Part shown: positions 43,001-50,772 of the stretch, one piece after another | How positions within the stretch are numbered: position 1 is the stretch's first letter | Layout: each line of letters opens with the position of its first letter | Assembly: GCF_005048205.1 (NCBI RefSeq) | Contig: NZ_SUMF01000006.1 | Coordinates: forward strand, 1-64,000 | Length of the DNA: 64,000 bases | Reading direction: 5' to 3' | Source of the DNA: Chitiniphilus eburneus | GTDB lineage: Bacteria; Pseudomonadota; Gammaproteobacteria; Burkholderiales; Chitinibacteraceae | Translations under genes and position numbers: made by a program | The notes under the pieces: generated by a model | The model's input: only the letters and a program-made list of their open reading frames with translations | What the model was told of the DNA's origin: nothing | The model's database searches: none

Positions 43001-46000
43001 AAGACCTTTCCAAAGCCCTTCCGTCTGCGTTTCCAGTCCGGTGAATTCATTGATTGCTTGATCGAGCTCGACCAACTTTCTAAGCTTTTGCACTTCAAGT
43101 GCAAGTCCCTCGCCCGCTCGTCCTGCAGCCAGTACGTCCAAACCGTCGTCGGACCATGCACCACGTTCACGGGCCGCTTTCAACGCATCTTGAAGCTTTA
43201 AAGCGGCACGCAAATGCTCAGGTCTGGATTTCAATCCCTGCCATAGTCCAACTACTTCAGGACCAATATCTAGTTTTGCAATCTCACTCCGGGTATCTCG
43301 GATACCAACAAGCGTAGCCAAGTCATCCGAGATATTTGGCTCGCCTTGTCCTGCGACCAATGCCTCAAGCGCTTGCCGCACCTTCCGCTTCCCGAGCCAA
43401 GACATTGGCCAAAGAGACTGCTCAGCCTTTGCGAATTCGCGCTGCAGTTGATACACATTTAGCTGCTCAATACCGTCCGTGTAACGTACGGATAGTCTTT
43501 TCTCCAGCTTGCCAATCTGTTCAAACAGGTCAATGCCTCTACGTAGACCATCTTGTGTTTCGCGAGGCCAAGGTAATGCGAGCGCGCTATGGACTTCACG
43601 TCGATGAGCCAACACGCCCAGCGCCACTTCCACATTTGCAGTTAACGTAACTGGCCACCCAGAGGACAGTTGCTTTGTCAGTACATCGTGCTCTACGAGT
43701 AGTTTGCTCCCCTCCTGAAGTCGCTCTGAAATCACCTTTGCGTCAGGTCGGAATACAAATCTCCAATCTTTCCCTGCTGCTTGGGGCAAAGCACGAGAGA
43801 GCGCCGCCAATGCAGCACGCGGCCGCTTGGTTAGGACCACTGCAGAAAGGCCAATGACGTCGAGAAAACTCTGCGCGGCCGAACGGACGTTTTCGGCAAC
43901 GGGAATCACCGCCTTTGCTGCATCGATCAGTGCCTGCTGCCACGTTGGCGACCAGTCGCCGTTCTGAATCGGCGAGAGCGGCCCCGATGCCAACGCTTGT
44001 TGACCAACAGCCGAAGCGTTGACCTCAAGGCGATCTACCACGTCTCTTAATGTGTCAGTGTCCTTCACGCTATGCGCTGCGTGAGACGACCAGGAAAGTC
44101 CTACGACGGGGACATCAACACCCTCAACGACAATACCGATGGCCTCATAGATGCTACGACCATTGCTATGCCGATGATGCAGGCGCTCAACATAACCATT
44201 CAGCTGTTCGCGCAAGGTCTTCAGGCGCTCGGCCTCTGCCTTCCAGGCATCAGCATCGATCACGCCTTGCGCCTCCCACGCTGTTTTTAGCTGAGCCAAG
44301 ACGTCAAGTTTTCGGGCTTTGCTGGAATGCAGCTCTAGGCAGAACTCACCCAATTTCACCTCACGAAGTCGTCGATACACCACGTCCAGTGCGGCAATCT
44401 TCTCCGAGACAAATAGAACCCGTTTACCTTCTGCAAGGCATTGGGCGATGAGATTGGAAATCGTCTGGCTTTTACCCGTACCAGGTGGACCAATAAGGAC
44501 GAAGTCTTTGCCTCTAGCAGCCGCCATTACTGCCGAGAGCTGAGAGGAGTCAGCGGGCAAGGGGCAGAAGGTGTGCTCCGGGCCAAAATCACGATCCAAA
44601 GTTTTCGGGCTCGGGAAACTGGCATGTCCCGCATAGGGGTCACGGGGCGTATCGATGAGATGCTTGACGACAGGGTTGAGCCTTAGCTGATCAGTGCGCT
44701 GTACCAGGTCAACCCACATCAGGTATTTGGCAAACGAGAACATGGATAGCACCACGTCCTCTGAAACCTCCCAACCCTTGATATCTTTAATGGCTGCGGA
44801 AACGGTTCGCCAAATCTTGGCGATATCCAATCCCGATTCATCACGATCTAGCTCTCCCTCTTTGATGCCGAGCTCGAGCTTGAAGTCTTGTCGCAACATC
44901 TCGACGAGAGTTGGGTTAAAGCGAGGCTCGTCGTCGTGAAGTGTCAGGGTAAATCCAGATCGGACACTTTTACGTTGCAGCGTAACGGGAATAAGAATGA
45001 GGGGCGCCCGGTACTTGTGATCCGGTTTGTCATCCCGAGTCCAGTTCAGGAAGCCGAGCGCCAGGAATAGCGTGTTTGCGCCACCCTCTTGCAAAGTAGT
45101 TCTTGCTGCCCGAAACAGCTCAACCAGACGAACATCCAGCTCTTCCTGAGCAAGTCCGACAAAAACCTCTCGCCGTTTAAGTGCATCCAGTGCATGTGCC
45201 CTGCGAAGATTTTCACGCTCGCGACTTTCATGGATGGCTTGGTCTCGAAGGTCGGAGCCGTCCATCAGATCGGGGCGAGTCAGTAACTTAATTTCTTTCC
45301 CATCTGCGACCAAATCCTCAAGCGCGCCAGGGTCCGGGGCCTCCAGCTTCAAGGATTTCTTGCCGGCCCTAAAATTCAGCAGATTGTTACGGAGAGAGAG
45401 ATCAAGCAGTTTGCGTTGCCAGCGCGCCAAACGATCCTTGGGATCCAAGGACGCAACATCCTGAATATCATCATCCTCATCCGGCAGTTCCGGCGCCTCC
45501 TCGAAAGGCGCCTCCCCACTTGATTCAGGTGCATCTGTCTGTGCTGCGACAACTTGAGCGTCGGTACTTGCAAGGGGCTTGATACGTTGGAGTCGCGCTC
45601 GACGAACATCAACCGCCAGCTCAAAAGACTCTGCTTTTTCCTCTGCGATCTGGCCTGCGCCATGCTCAGTGGCGTACAGAAAACTTACGGGTGGACGCTG
45701 CGTAACGAGCGTCGTCTCGAAAAGCACTAACTCCTTAAGCTTTACCCGTTTACGCAATGCGGTCACATCATCAACGACCGCTGTTGAGAACTCTTCCGCC
45801 TTTAACCATACGCCGGCAAAAGCGTGTCCTCGCGTAAATATGAGAATGGGGTTTAGCCCTGCCTGCTCGATGGCGGAGCAAAACAGCAACGCAAGATCGA
45901 GACAGGTGGCAAGCCCAGAGTCGGCAATCTGCCCAGAAGAACGAATCTTCTGACCAGTGTGCTCAAAGCTTGCTGGCGGCAGCGCATAGTCGAGCTTCAT

Positions 46001-46636
46001 GGCCACAACCGCACCCCAAATCGCCGATGCAAGCTCCCAGGCTCGCTTTGCCCCCCCCTTGTATCCATCCAGGGCGGCATCTTTTCCGTGCTCTCTCAGT
46101 ACGTCAGCCGCCTTCTTCAACAGACGGTCAATCGCAGGCTCGTTCGGCTGGACGAATGCCGCAACCATATCCGGCATGTATGCAATGCCACCCCATTGAT
46201 TTCGGGGCAACAGCTCTACCACCTTGCTCACCGTGACAGGCTGATCAGGGGCTTCAGCCTCAACGTGCCGGAGGGTGATTGTTACCGTTGCCTGCTCAGC
46301 CTCGGTCAAGTGACTAAACAAAACACCATCTAGCTGAACATCTAGATCTTGTAGTCGATAGGTCTGGCCTGCGCCGACCGAATCCAAGCGCCAAGTTCGT
46401 GGCCTTACAAAGGCGGGGATCGCTTCGAGAACGACTTCGAGCGCTTTCGAATCCTGCTCCAACGTGCTGACGACGCGAAGTTCTCGGATGAGGGGGACAG
46501 CGTTTTGGAAATCAGCCAAGTTCAGCTTGGCCGCGAGTGTTGCCTCGATTTTCAGTTCACGAACGACCTCTTGCTGAGCCGCTTCTGATTGCTCTTCGAC
46601 TGGTTTCCCTTGGGAATCCATTGCGATTTCTGCCAT
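40010..46636 (-). CDS. giant transglutaminase-like/SF1 helicase/nuclease protein (DUF4011-DUF3320)
   Basis: This 2,208-residue protein probably acts in phage or plasmid defence. In order: an N-terminal region with a transglutaminase-like core (GLATCLDLALLFCSAIEQAG near residue 245, then TRGHAFAGVWL); a DUF4011 segment (LDLSLRNNLLNF near 430); an SF1 helicase with Walker A GPPGTGKS (about 713), a long coiled region, VVFDEAS (about 1562), VGDPKQLPPT and NVAITRARQEL; a PD-(D/E)xK Vsr/MTES_1575-like nuclease (residues about 1860-1960, IECDGATYHRS, GWEILRVWS); and a C-terminal DUF3320 domain. ATG 46636 has AGGGG seven bases upstream. Helicases of this architecture are common in defence islands; the mechanism is not known to me. 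Confidence 0.88.
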   Translation of the reverse strand: MAEIAMDSQGKPVEEQSEAAQQEVVRELKIEATLAAKLNLADFQNAVPLIRELRVVSTLEQDSKALEVVLEAIPAFVRPRTWRLDSVGAGQTYRLQDLDVQLDGVLFSHLTEAEQATVTITLRHVEAEAPDQPVTVSKVVELLPRNQWGGIAYMPDMVAAFVQPNEPAIDRLLKKAADVLREHGKDAALDGYKGGAKRAWELASAIWGAVVAMKLDYALPPASFEHTGQKIRSSGQIADSGLATCLDLALLFCSAIEQAGLNPILIFTRGHAFAGVWLKAEEFSTAVVDDVTALRKRVKLKELVLFETTLVTQRPPVSFLYATEHGAGQIAEEKAESFELAVDVRRARLQRIKPLASTDAQVVAAQTDAPESSGEAPFEEAPELPDEDDDIQDVASLDPKDRLARWQRKLLDLSLRNNLLNFRAGKKSLKLEAPDPGALEDLVADGKEIKLLTRPDLMDGSDLRDQAIHESRERENLRRAHALDALKRREVFVGLAQEELDVRLVELFRAARTTLQEGGANTLFLALGFLNWTRDDKPDHKYRAPLILIPVTLQRKSVRSGFTLTLHDDEPRFNPTLVEMLRQDFKLELGIKEGELDRDESGLDIAKIWRTVSAAIKDIKGWEVSEDVVLSMFSFAKYLMWVDLVQRTDQLRLNPVVKHLIDTPRDPYAGHASFPSPKTLDRDFGPEHTFCPLPADSSQLSAVMAAARGKDFVLIGPPGTGKSQTISNLIAQCLAEGKRVLFVSEKIAALDVVYRRLREVKLGEFCLELHSSKARKLDVLAQLKTAWEAQGVIDADAWKAEAERLKTLREQLNGYVERLHHRHSNGRSIYEAIGIVVEGVDVPVVGLSWSSHAAHSVKDTDTLRDVVDRLEVNASAVGQQALASGPLSPIQNGDWSPTWQQALIDAAKAVIPVAENVRSAAQSFLDVIGLSAVVLTKRPRAALAALSRALPQAAGKDWRFVFRPDAKVISERLQEGSKLLVEHDVLTKQLSSGWPVTLTANVEVALGVLAHRREVHSALALPWPRETQDGLRRGIDLFEQIGKLEKRLSVRYTDGIEQLNVYQLQREFAKAEQSLWPMSWLGKRKVRQALEALVAGQGEPNISDDLATLVGIRDTRSEIAKLDIGPEVVGLWQGLKSRPEHLRAALKLQDALKAARERGAWSDDGLDVLAAGRAGEGLALEVQKLRKLVELDQAINEFTGLETQTEGLWKGLDTNASALQAALQFAKRLEVIRPCGYLEEDIPEVAQGVCGERFYQDHTTLRHRASVESKLNAFAELKDTTSGLWHDLETDIQEVDKAVSFQGAIATAIANLAAGPADIPSISSALQHLVVDGNALLDHDGRVVAAGQKYMVAWSKLQPAIDQLAQQGSFSEQGHADFSETDLASLLTHCNAILQQETKLNAWCAWRKVRQQAVSIGLEPLVASIEAKRVELGAIRAAFETNYCRWWLNAVVDNEPVIRTFVSAEHEKRIADFRRLDEKFTELTRAWVRASLCSGLPSQDDVTRNSEWGLLRREITKKRGHLPLRELISGIPSALTKLTPCLLMSPLSIAQFLAPDTEQFDVVVFDEASQIAVWDAIGAIARGKQVVMVGDPKQLPPTAFFDRAESSVDDEDVEGEMESILDECLGANLPTLNLSWHYRSRNESLIAFSNHRYYGGGLVTFPSPVTEDRAVNFHFTNGVYEKGGARVNKPEAKALVADIVARLKSPGFRESELTIGVVTFNTEQQKLIEDLLDEERRKDPSLEPYFSEAELEPLFVKNLESVQGDERDIMYFSITYGPDPSGAVSMNFGPMNRDGGERRLNVAITRARQELRVFSSLKSEQMDLSRTQAHGVRDLKHFLEFAERGPRALAEVTRGSLGDFESPFEEAVAAALAARGWELHTQVGASAFRVDLGVVHPDARGTYLTGIECDGATYHRSATARDRDKLREQVLRGLGWEILRVWSTDWWVDRPGTLDRLDQQLKTLLESSRARRALEAEREVAKQAADAAIAKANSPSVPRDAQKPASGDPTTGQLPLGELHAEEQYARNAVAQAVGSASQPQMSFVETDLSHFATTANADAFFELSYESVLAEMIALIVATEGPVLDAVLARRISRAHGWQRTGSRIVERVEEVARKCCRTSEEEVGTFYWPEAIAPGSAVSWRPPANEQQRAIDEVCAEELRSLAALVFDPTKGEEWTLVQMARQLGLMKLRAASRPRLEAAIRAITA

Positions 46637-46873
46637 GCGCATACCCCTGACGTCATTTCTACACGGGCCGTCTGGGGCCCTCCTCAAGTGCGACTTATAA
46701 GTTTTCACCTTAAGTCAGTCTTCTAATGCTTAGAACCAGTGTATTCAAGCACCTTGCATCAGCAAAGCCCAATATATCTGGAAGCCCCATCATTGCGACG
46801 CGCCACCTTCATTCGACGCTGTTTTTGCGGTGAATGGCTTGCCTACGCGGTAAATGACCACCATAATCACCGC

Positions 46874-47995
46874 ATGAATAGCGGCGATTATCTCTACATT
46901 TGGCAGGCTTCCGACTGGCCCCGCTGGCGCTACGATCTCGCAGCGTTGGCTGAGCCAATGGCGCGGGTCAGTCATGCTCAAGGGCTGCTCTTAGGTCGAT
47001 TAGCCGACATAGGCTTTGGTCTGCGCGACGAGGCCTGCTTGGCTGCGCTGACGGATGACGTCCTCAAAACCAGCGAGATCGAGGGCGAACACCTGAACGT
47101 CGCTTCGGTACGTTCTTCCATCGCTCGCCGTCTAGGGGTGGACATCGGCTCTCTCGCACCCGTTGATCGCCACGTTGAGGGTGTCGTGGATATGGTGCTC
47201 GACGCCACGAGCAACAGTGCTCGCCCACTCACCACAGAACGCCTCTTCGCATGGCATGCGGCGCTGTTTCCAACTGGGTATTCCGGTCTTAGCAAGATCA
47301 GCACCGGTATATGGCGGGATGACGCCCATGGGCCTATGCAAGTGGTGTCAGGTCCAGTCGGGCGCCAAAAGGTGCATTACGAAGCGCCGCCTGCGGAGTA
47401 CCTTGCATCAGAAATGGAGCGCTTTCTATCCTGGATGAATGACCCCAAGGCCACGGAGCCGGCCTTGATCCGCGCCGGACTGGGCCATCTGTGGTTTGTT
47501 ACCTTGCATCCGTTTGATGATGGCAACGGCCGCATTGCCCGTGCTATTGGTGATCTGCTGCTGGCCCGTGCTGATGGCAGCCCACAGCGGTTCTATAGCT
47601 TGTCCGCGCAGATCCAGCGCGAGCGCAAGGCTTACTACGATATGCTGGAACGCACGCAGAAAGGCACGCTGGATGTCACCGAGTGGCTGCTGTGGTTCTT
47701 CCAGATGCTGCACGAAGCGGTAAACCACGCCCAAGGGATGCTGGACGTCGTACTGGTAAAGGCCCGGTTCTGGCGGCGGCAGCAAGGCACCCCCTTGAAC
47801 GCACGCCAGATCAAGGTGCTCAACCGCCTGCTGGATGGGTTTGAAGGCAAGCTCACCACCAGCAAGTGGGCCGCGCTAGCGAAATGCTCCTCCGATACTG
47901 CGCTGCGAGATATCAACGAGCTGCTTGAGCGAGGTGTCCTGCAACGCTCTAATTCGGGGGGAAGAAGTACCAGCTATGAGTTGAAAACCGACTGA
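46874..47995 (+). CDS. Fic-family protein with DUF4172 N-terminus and HTH tail
   Basis: This 373-residue protein should transfer AMP (or another nucleotide) to a protein target. An N-terminal DUF4172-like segment (YIWQASDWPRWRYDLAAL) carries the self-inhibitory motif TSEIEG at residues 66-71, matching (S/T)xxxE(G/N). The Fic core HPFDDGNGRIAR starts at His212 and is complete. The C-terminal region (LTTSKWAALAKCSSDTALRDINELLERGVL) is a winged helix, suggesting self-regulation. The inhibitory Glu keeps such proteins quiet until oligomer or ligand change. It is divergent from the giant helicase gene. ATG 46874 starts the domain. Confidence 0.93.
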   Translation: MNSGDYLYIWQASDWPRWRYDLAALAEPMARVSHAQGLLLGRLADIGFGLRDEACLAALTDDVLKTSEIEGEHLNVASVRSSIARRLGVDIGSLAPVDRHVEGVVDMVLDATSNSARPLTTERLFAWHAALFPTGYSGLSKISTGIWRDDAHGPMQVVSGPVGRQKVHYEAPPAEYLASEMERFLSWMNDPKATEPALIRAGLGHLWFVTLHPFDDGNGRIARAIGDLLLARADGSPQRFYSLSAQIQRERKAYYDMLERTQKGTLDVTEWLLWFFQMLHEAVNHAQGMLDVVLVKARFWRRQQGTPLNARQIKVLNRLLDGFEGKLTTSKWAALAKCSSDTALRDINELLERGVLQRSNSGGRSTSYELKTD

Positions 47996-48051
47996 GGCAG
48001 TACAAAGCACTTTGCTTGCAATGGTTAGACAGCAAACGGTCGCAGTACAGT

Positions 48052-48912
48052 TTAACCGGGGGCCTTGTCATGACCATGTTGATGCAGCCACTCCTGAGGC
48101 ACGGCATTTTCTGCTTCCAGTATCAACTGCCAGAGACGCTGAATGTCAGAATTGGTCGTAGCCCCTATGGAATCAATGGAACTAGCCAGTTGATCAGTAT
48201 AGCGATCATGGAATCTGGACTGCCGGAGTAAGCTACGCAAGACCTCATCATGCGGTGCCAACACCCCGGTCAAATGAGGCAGCCTTGATGCGATGGCGAG
48301 CCCAGACGGATCGTAGTCTGGTGCGGACCATACGGGACGCCCGTAGGCCTCCAGAAAGCGTACAGAGGCTCCGGCACTGGCTATGCCGTGTCCGCCCCGC
48401 CAAAGCACCAGAGGGTTAGACGACACGCGGCTCAAATCGACCTGCAGGGTATCAATCACCTCGAAGGTCTCCCAGTTTTCCACGACCACCACATCCTGAT
48501 GTTGCAAGGAGGTCAGTGCCTGCTGTGTGGACCATTCTAGATTGGCCCCGGGTGGGAGTAGTAGCGACGTCCCATTCGCCATCAACGGGCGACCCTGGAA
48601 TGTCTTGATGGAAATCCGATCGCATCGTACGCCGGTACCGGACCATTTTTCATCTGGGCCCAGCATCAGTGCCTCGGATCGACTGACATGGTCCCAGGAG
48701 TCAGATGAGGCATCCGGGTCCACTTTTTCGGCGATCAGCCATTTGCGGATCCGGACTTTATGGGACTCACTGAAAATGATCTTCCGGCCGCTGAGCACGC
48801 CAATGCCGCTGTCTTCAACAAATTGCTTGAGCACCTTCGAGCTATCGAACTCATTACGGCTAGGCTGCTGGATGACCCTCAACAGGCTGATCGCGGTCGC
48901 CTTGCTTATCAT
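48052..48912 (-). CDS. jetD: Wadjet JetD-like Toprim nuclease
   Basis: This 286-residue protein is the likely DNA-cutting subunit of a Wadjet-type system. The Toprim-like C-terminal half shows VVVENWETFEVID with the conserved Glu, LVLWRGGHGIASAG, and the DxD metal motif in WSAPDYDPSGLAIA, as in JetD (DUF2220-type, topoisomerase-VI-like). An N-terminal winged-helix region (SSKVLKQFVEDSGIGV) precedes it. It is shorter than the roughly 400-residue JetD of classical type I. The start overlaps the stop of the preceding kleisin-like gene (ATGA), so it is last in the operon. Confidence 0.8.
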   Translation of the reverse strand: MISKATAISLLRVIQQPSRNEFDSSKVLKQFVEDSGIGVLSGRKIIFSESHKVRIRKWLIAEKVDPDASSDSWDHVSRSEALMLGPDEKWSGTGVRCDRISIKTFQGRPLMANGTSLLLPPGANLEWSTQQALTSLQHQDVVVVENWETFEVIDTLQVDLSRVSSNPLVLWRGGHGIASAGASVRFLEAYGRPVWSAPDYDPSGLAIASRLPHLTGVLAPHDEVLRSLLRQSRFHDRYTDQLASSIDSIGATTNSDIQRLWQLILEAENAVPQEWLHQHGHDKAPG

Positions 48913-50144
48913 GCATGAATCCTTGAAAGCAGGATGTCGGATAAGGGGATGTTGCCGCACCAATGCGGAGTCAGCTCCGTGACATGCTCAAACCGGATAT
49001 CCGCATTGCGCTCCAGATCGTTCTCCTGTTCCCGCAACAAGCACAGCAGCCAGATGTCATCATCAATTCCTGCCAACTCAGTTTGGCCTGCCTTCCAGCT
49101 CACCGCAGAGACTGGCTCCATACCGAGCCCATTGATCAATGACAGGATAGCCATCTCCCAGGGCTGGATGGCCATAACACCTTCATCGGGCTCCAAGGCG
49201 GTGTCGGGCAGCAATGAGCCCAAACGGGGCGGCGGGATCTCCTTCAGTTTGACCTCAGGGATGCTCCTAGCAATTTTGAGGAGATCCTCATCAAATTCGG
49301 GATTCTGGACATCAGCATGAGCTCTCAGCGGCAGTGGGCGGGCCCGCTTTGCCCATTCAGGGATCGCCATAGTGTCATCGAGCTCTCCAGGCGAATAACT
49401 TGGATTCCGCTTCAGATAGAGTTCAAATGCCCGCATCCGTTTGGCCACCAGCTCAATGTGGCGGGTCTTGTGCAGATAAGCCTGCAGGATGGCCGTAATG
49501 TCCAGTAATTGAGCGCGCCACTCCGGTAGGTGCTTGGCGATCTGTGACTGATAGACCTCCAGCATGCGGCTACCTTCTGGCAGGGACTCCAGATTATGGG
49601 AGAGGTTGCCGGAGTGAATCGCACTCAGGGTCTCGCTGATCCGGGTTGCCCGCTCAAGGTAGAACTCGTTTTGCTTCCGCTTTTCAGTCAGCGTACTTAC
49701 GTTCGCAAAATTGTTGTCGCACTGGAATCGGAGGGTCAACAGGGCGCCCTGCACGCTATCGGCGATCTCGAAGACCTTGATGTCGAACTCATCGATGTAC
49801 AGGTCGACATCATCGCTGCGGCCCTCGTAAGCGGCATCCGCAACCATATTCGAGATGTCGGGCAACCGTTCAGCGAGATCCGCCAGATCGGCACCGGATG
49901 AAGAATACAGGCGCTCCTTTTGCAGGGTTTCGTCCAGGTGCCGCATCAGCGACGACGTCAAACGGTAAGTGCCCTCACTGCGAGGAAGCAGAATGCCGGC
50001 TTGGCGCAGGGCATCAATACCCCGGCCGCCGGCGGGATCATCAGAGCTATCTACGACGCCATGATGGTAAGCAGCAGCCACCAGGCCGCGGTACTTTGAC
50101 AGCGTCTCCAGATGGAGCAGTACGAGATCAGATTTGGTCGCCAT
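48909..50144 (-). CDS. jetA: Wadjet JetA-like (kleisin/MukF-type) subunit
   Basis: This 411-residue protein begins with a winged-helix domain (LETLSKYRGLVAAAYHHG ... LRQAGILLPRSEGTYRLTSSLMRHL), followed by long helical, probably coiled-coil stretches (residues about 90-270) and a C-terminal winged-helix-like segment (WEMAILSLINGLGMEPVSAV). That is the layout of MukF/JetA kleisins, which close the SMC ring. The assignment rests on architecture and on being between a KITE-like gene and the Toprim nuclease. ATG 50144 begins four bases after the preceding stop; an upstream in-frame start would overlap it further. Confidence 0.65.
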   Translation of the reverse strand: MATKSDLVLLHLETLSKYRGLVAAAYHHGVVDSSDDPAGGRGIDALRQAGILLPRSEGTYRLTSSLMRHLDETLQKERLYSSSGADLADLAERLPDISNMVADAAYEGRSDDVDLYIDEFDIKVFEIADSVQGALLTLRFQCDNNFANVSTLTEKRKQNEFYLERATRISETLSAIHSGNLSHNLESLPEGSRMLEVYQSQIAKHLPEWRAQLLDITAILQAYLHKTRHIELVAKRMRAFELYLKRNPSYSPGELDDTMAIPEWAKRARPLPLRAHADVQNPEFDEDLLKIARSIPEVKLKEIPPPRLGSLLPDTALEPDEGVMAIQPWEMAILSLINGLGMEPVSAVSWKAGQTELAGIDDDIWLLCLLREQENDLERNADIRFEHVTELTPHWCGNIPLSDILLSRIHA

Positions 50145-50148
50145 GGAA

Positions 50149-50772
50149 TTAGAACAACGAACCTGTGGGATCTTCGTGATCCACCGTGTCATCGGAGATA
50201 TTGCTGGTGGTCATCAGGTATTGCGCCACCTCAGTCAGATACTCGACTTTCCCCGTCACCTGGTAGATCTCACGTTCGGCATTGGCCACCACCAGGTACC
50301 CATCGCTCACCAGCTCCTTGAAGCAGAGCGCCAGCAAAGAACGCAGCTTCCCGTCACCGGTGCTGCCGCCCGTCAATCTGCTAAGGCTCTGAAACTCTGC
50401 GCGCAGGCCGGGATTGCCATCTACCGCCGCCATCAAGGCATGGAACTCGATTTTGTCGCCACGGGAGTAGTACTCTTCCTTATTGGAGGCCCGCATGGCT
50501 TTACCAAAGAATTCCACCAGAAAGCGAGTCCGTTGCCACATCTTTGTGAACTCCGCTTTGATGAACCGGCGCTCTTCATCCCCGATGGCTGCATAGGACA
50601 CGTACCAGGCGCCACCTAACTCGGTGCGGGAGAGCGTCCGTCCTATCCGTGTCAGGTAAGCAATGCAATCCTTCTGGTTGGCGTCGCCGGCGAGGTATCG
50701 GAAGGCTTCTGGATACCGGACTTCACAGATGAATTCCCCGGACAGCAATAACGTCATAGCCTGATCAAACAT
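50149..50772 (-). CDS. jetB: Wadjet JetB-like (KITE/MukE-type) subunit
   Basis: This 207-residue protein has two winged-helix-like parts (CIAYLTRIGRTLSRTELGGAWYVSY and LLALCFKELVSDGYLVVANAEREIYQVTGKVEYL), as expected of KITE proteins such as MukE and JetB. It starts eight bases inside the SMC gene and ends four bases before the kleisin-like gene. In the SMC complex it would bind the kleisin middle region. Sequence resemblance is weak, and the call depends on gene context. Confidence 0.65.
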   Translation of the reverse strand: MFDQAMTLLLSGEFICEVRYPEAFRYLAGDANQKDCIAYLTRIGRTLSRTELGGAWYVSYAAIGDEERRFIKAEFTKMWQRTRFLVEFFGKAMRASNKEEYYSRGDKIEFHALMAAVDGNPGLRAEFQSLSRLTGGSTGDGKLRSLLALCFKELVSDGYLVVANAEREIYQVTGKVEYLTEVAQYLMTTSNISDDTVDHEDPTGSLF

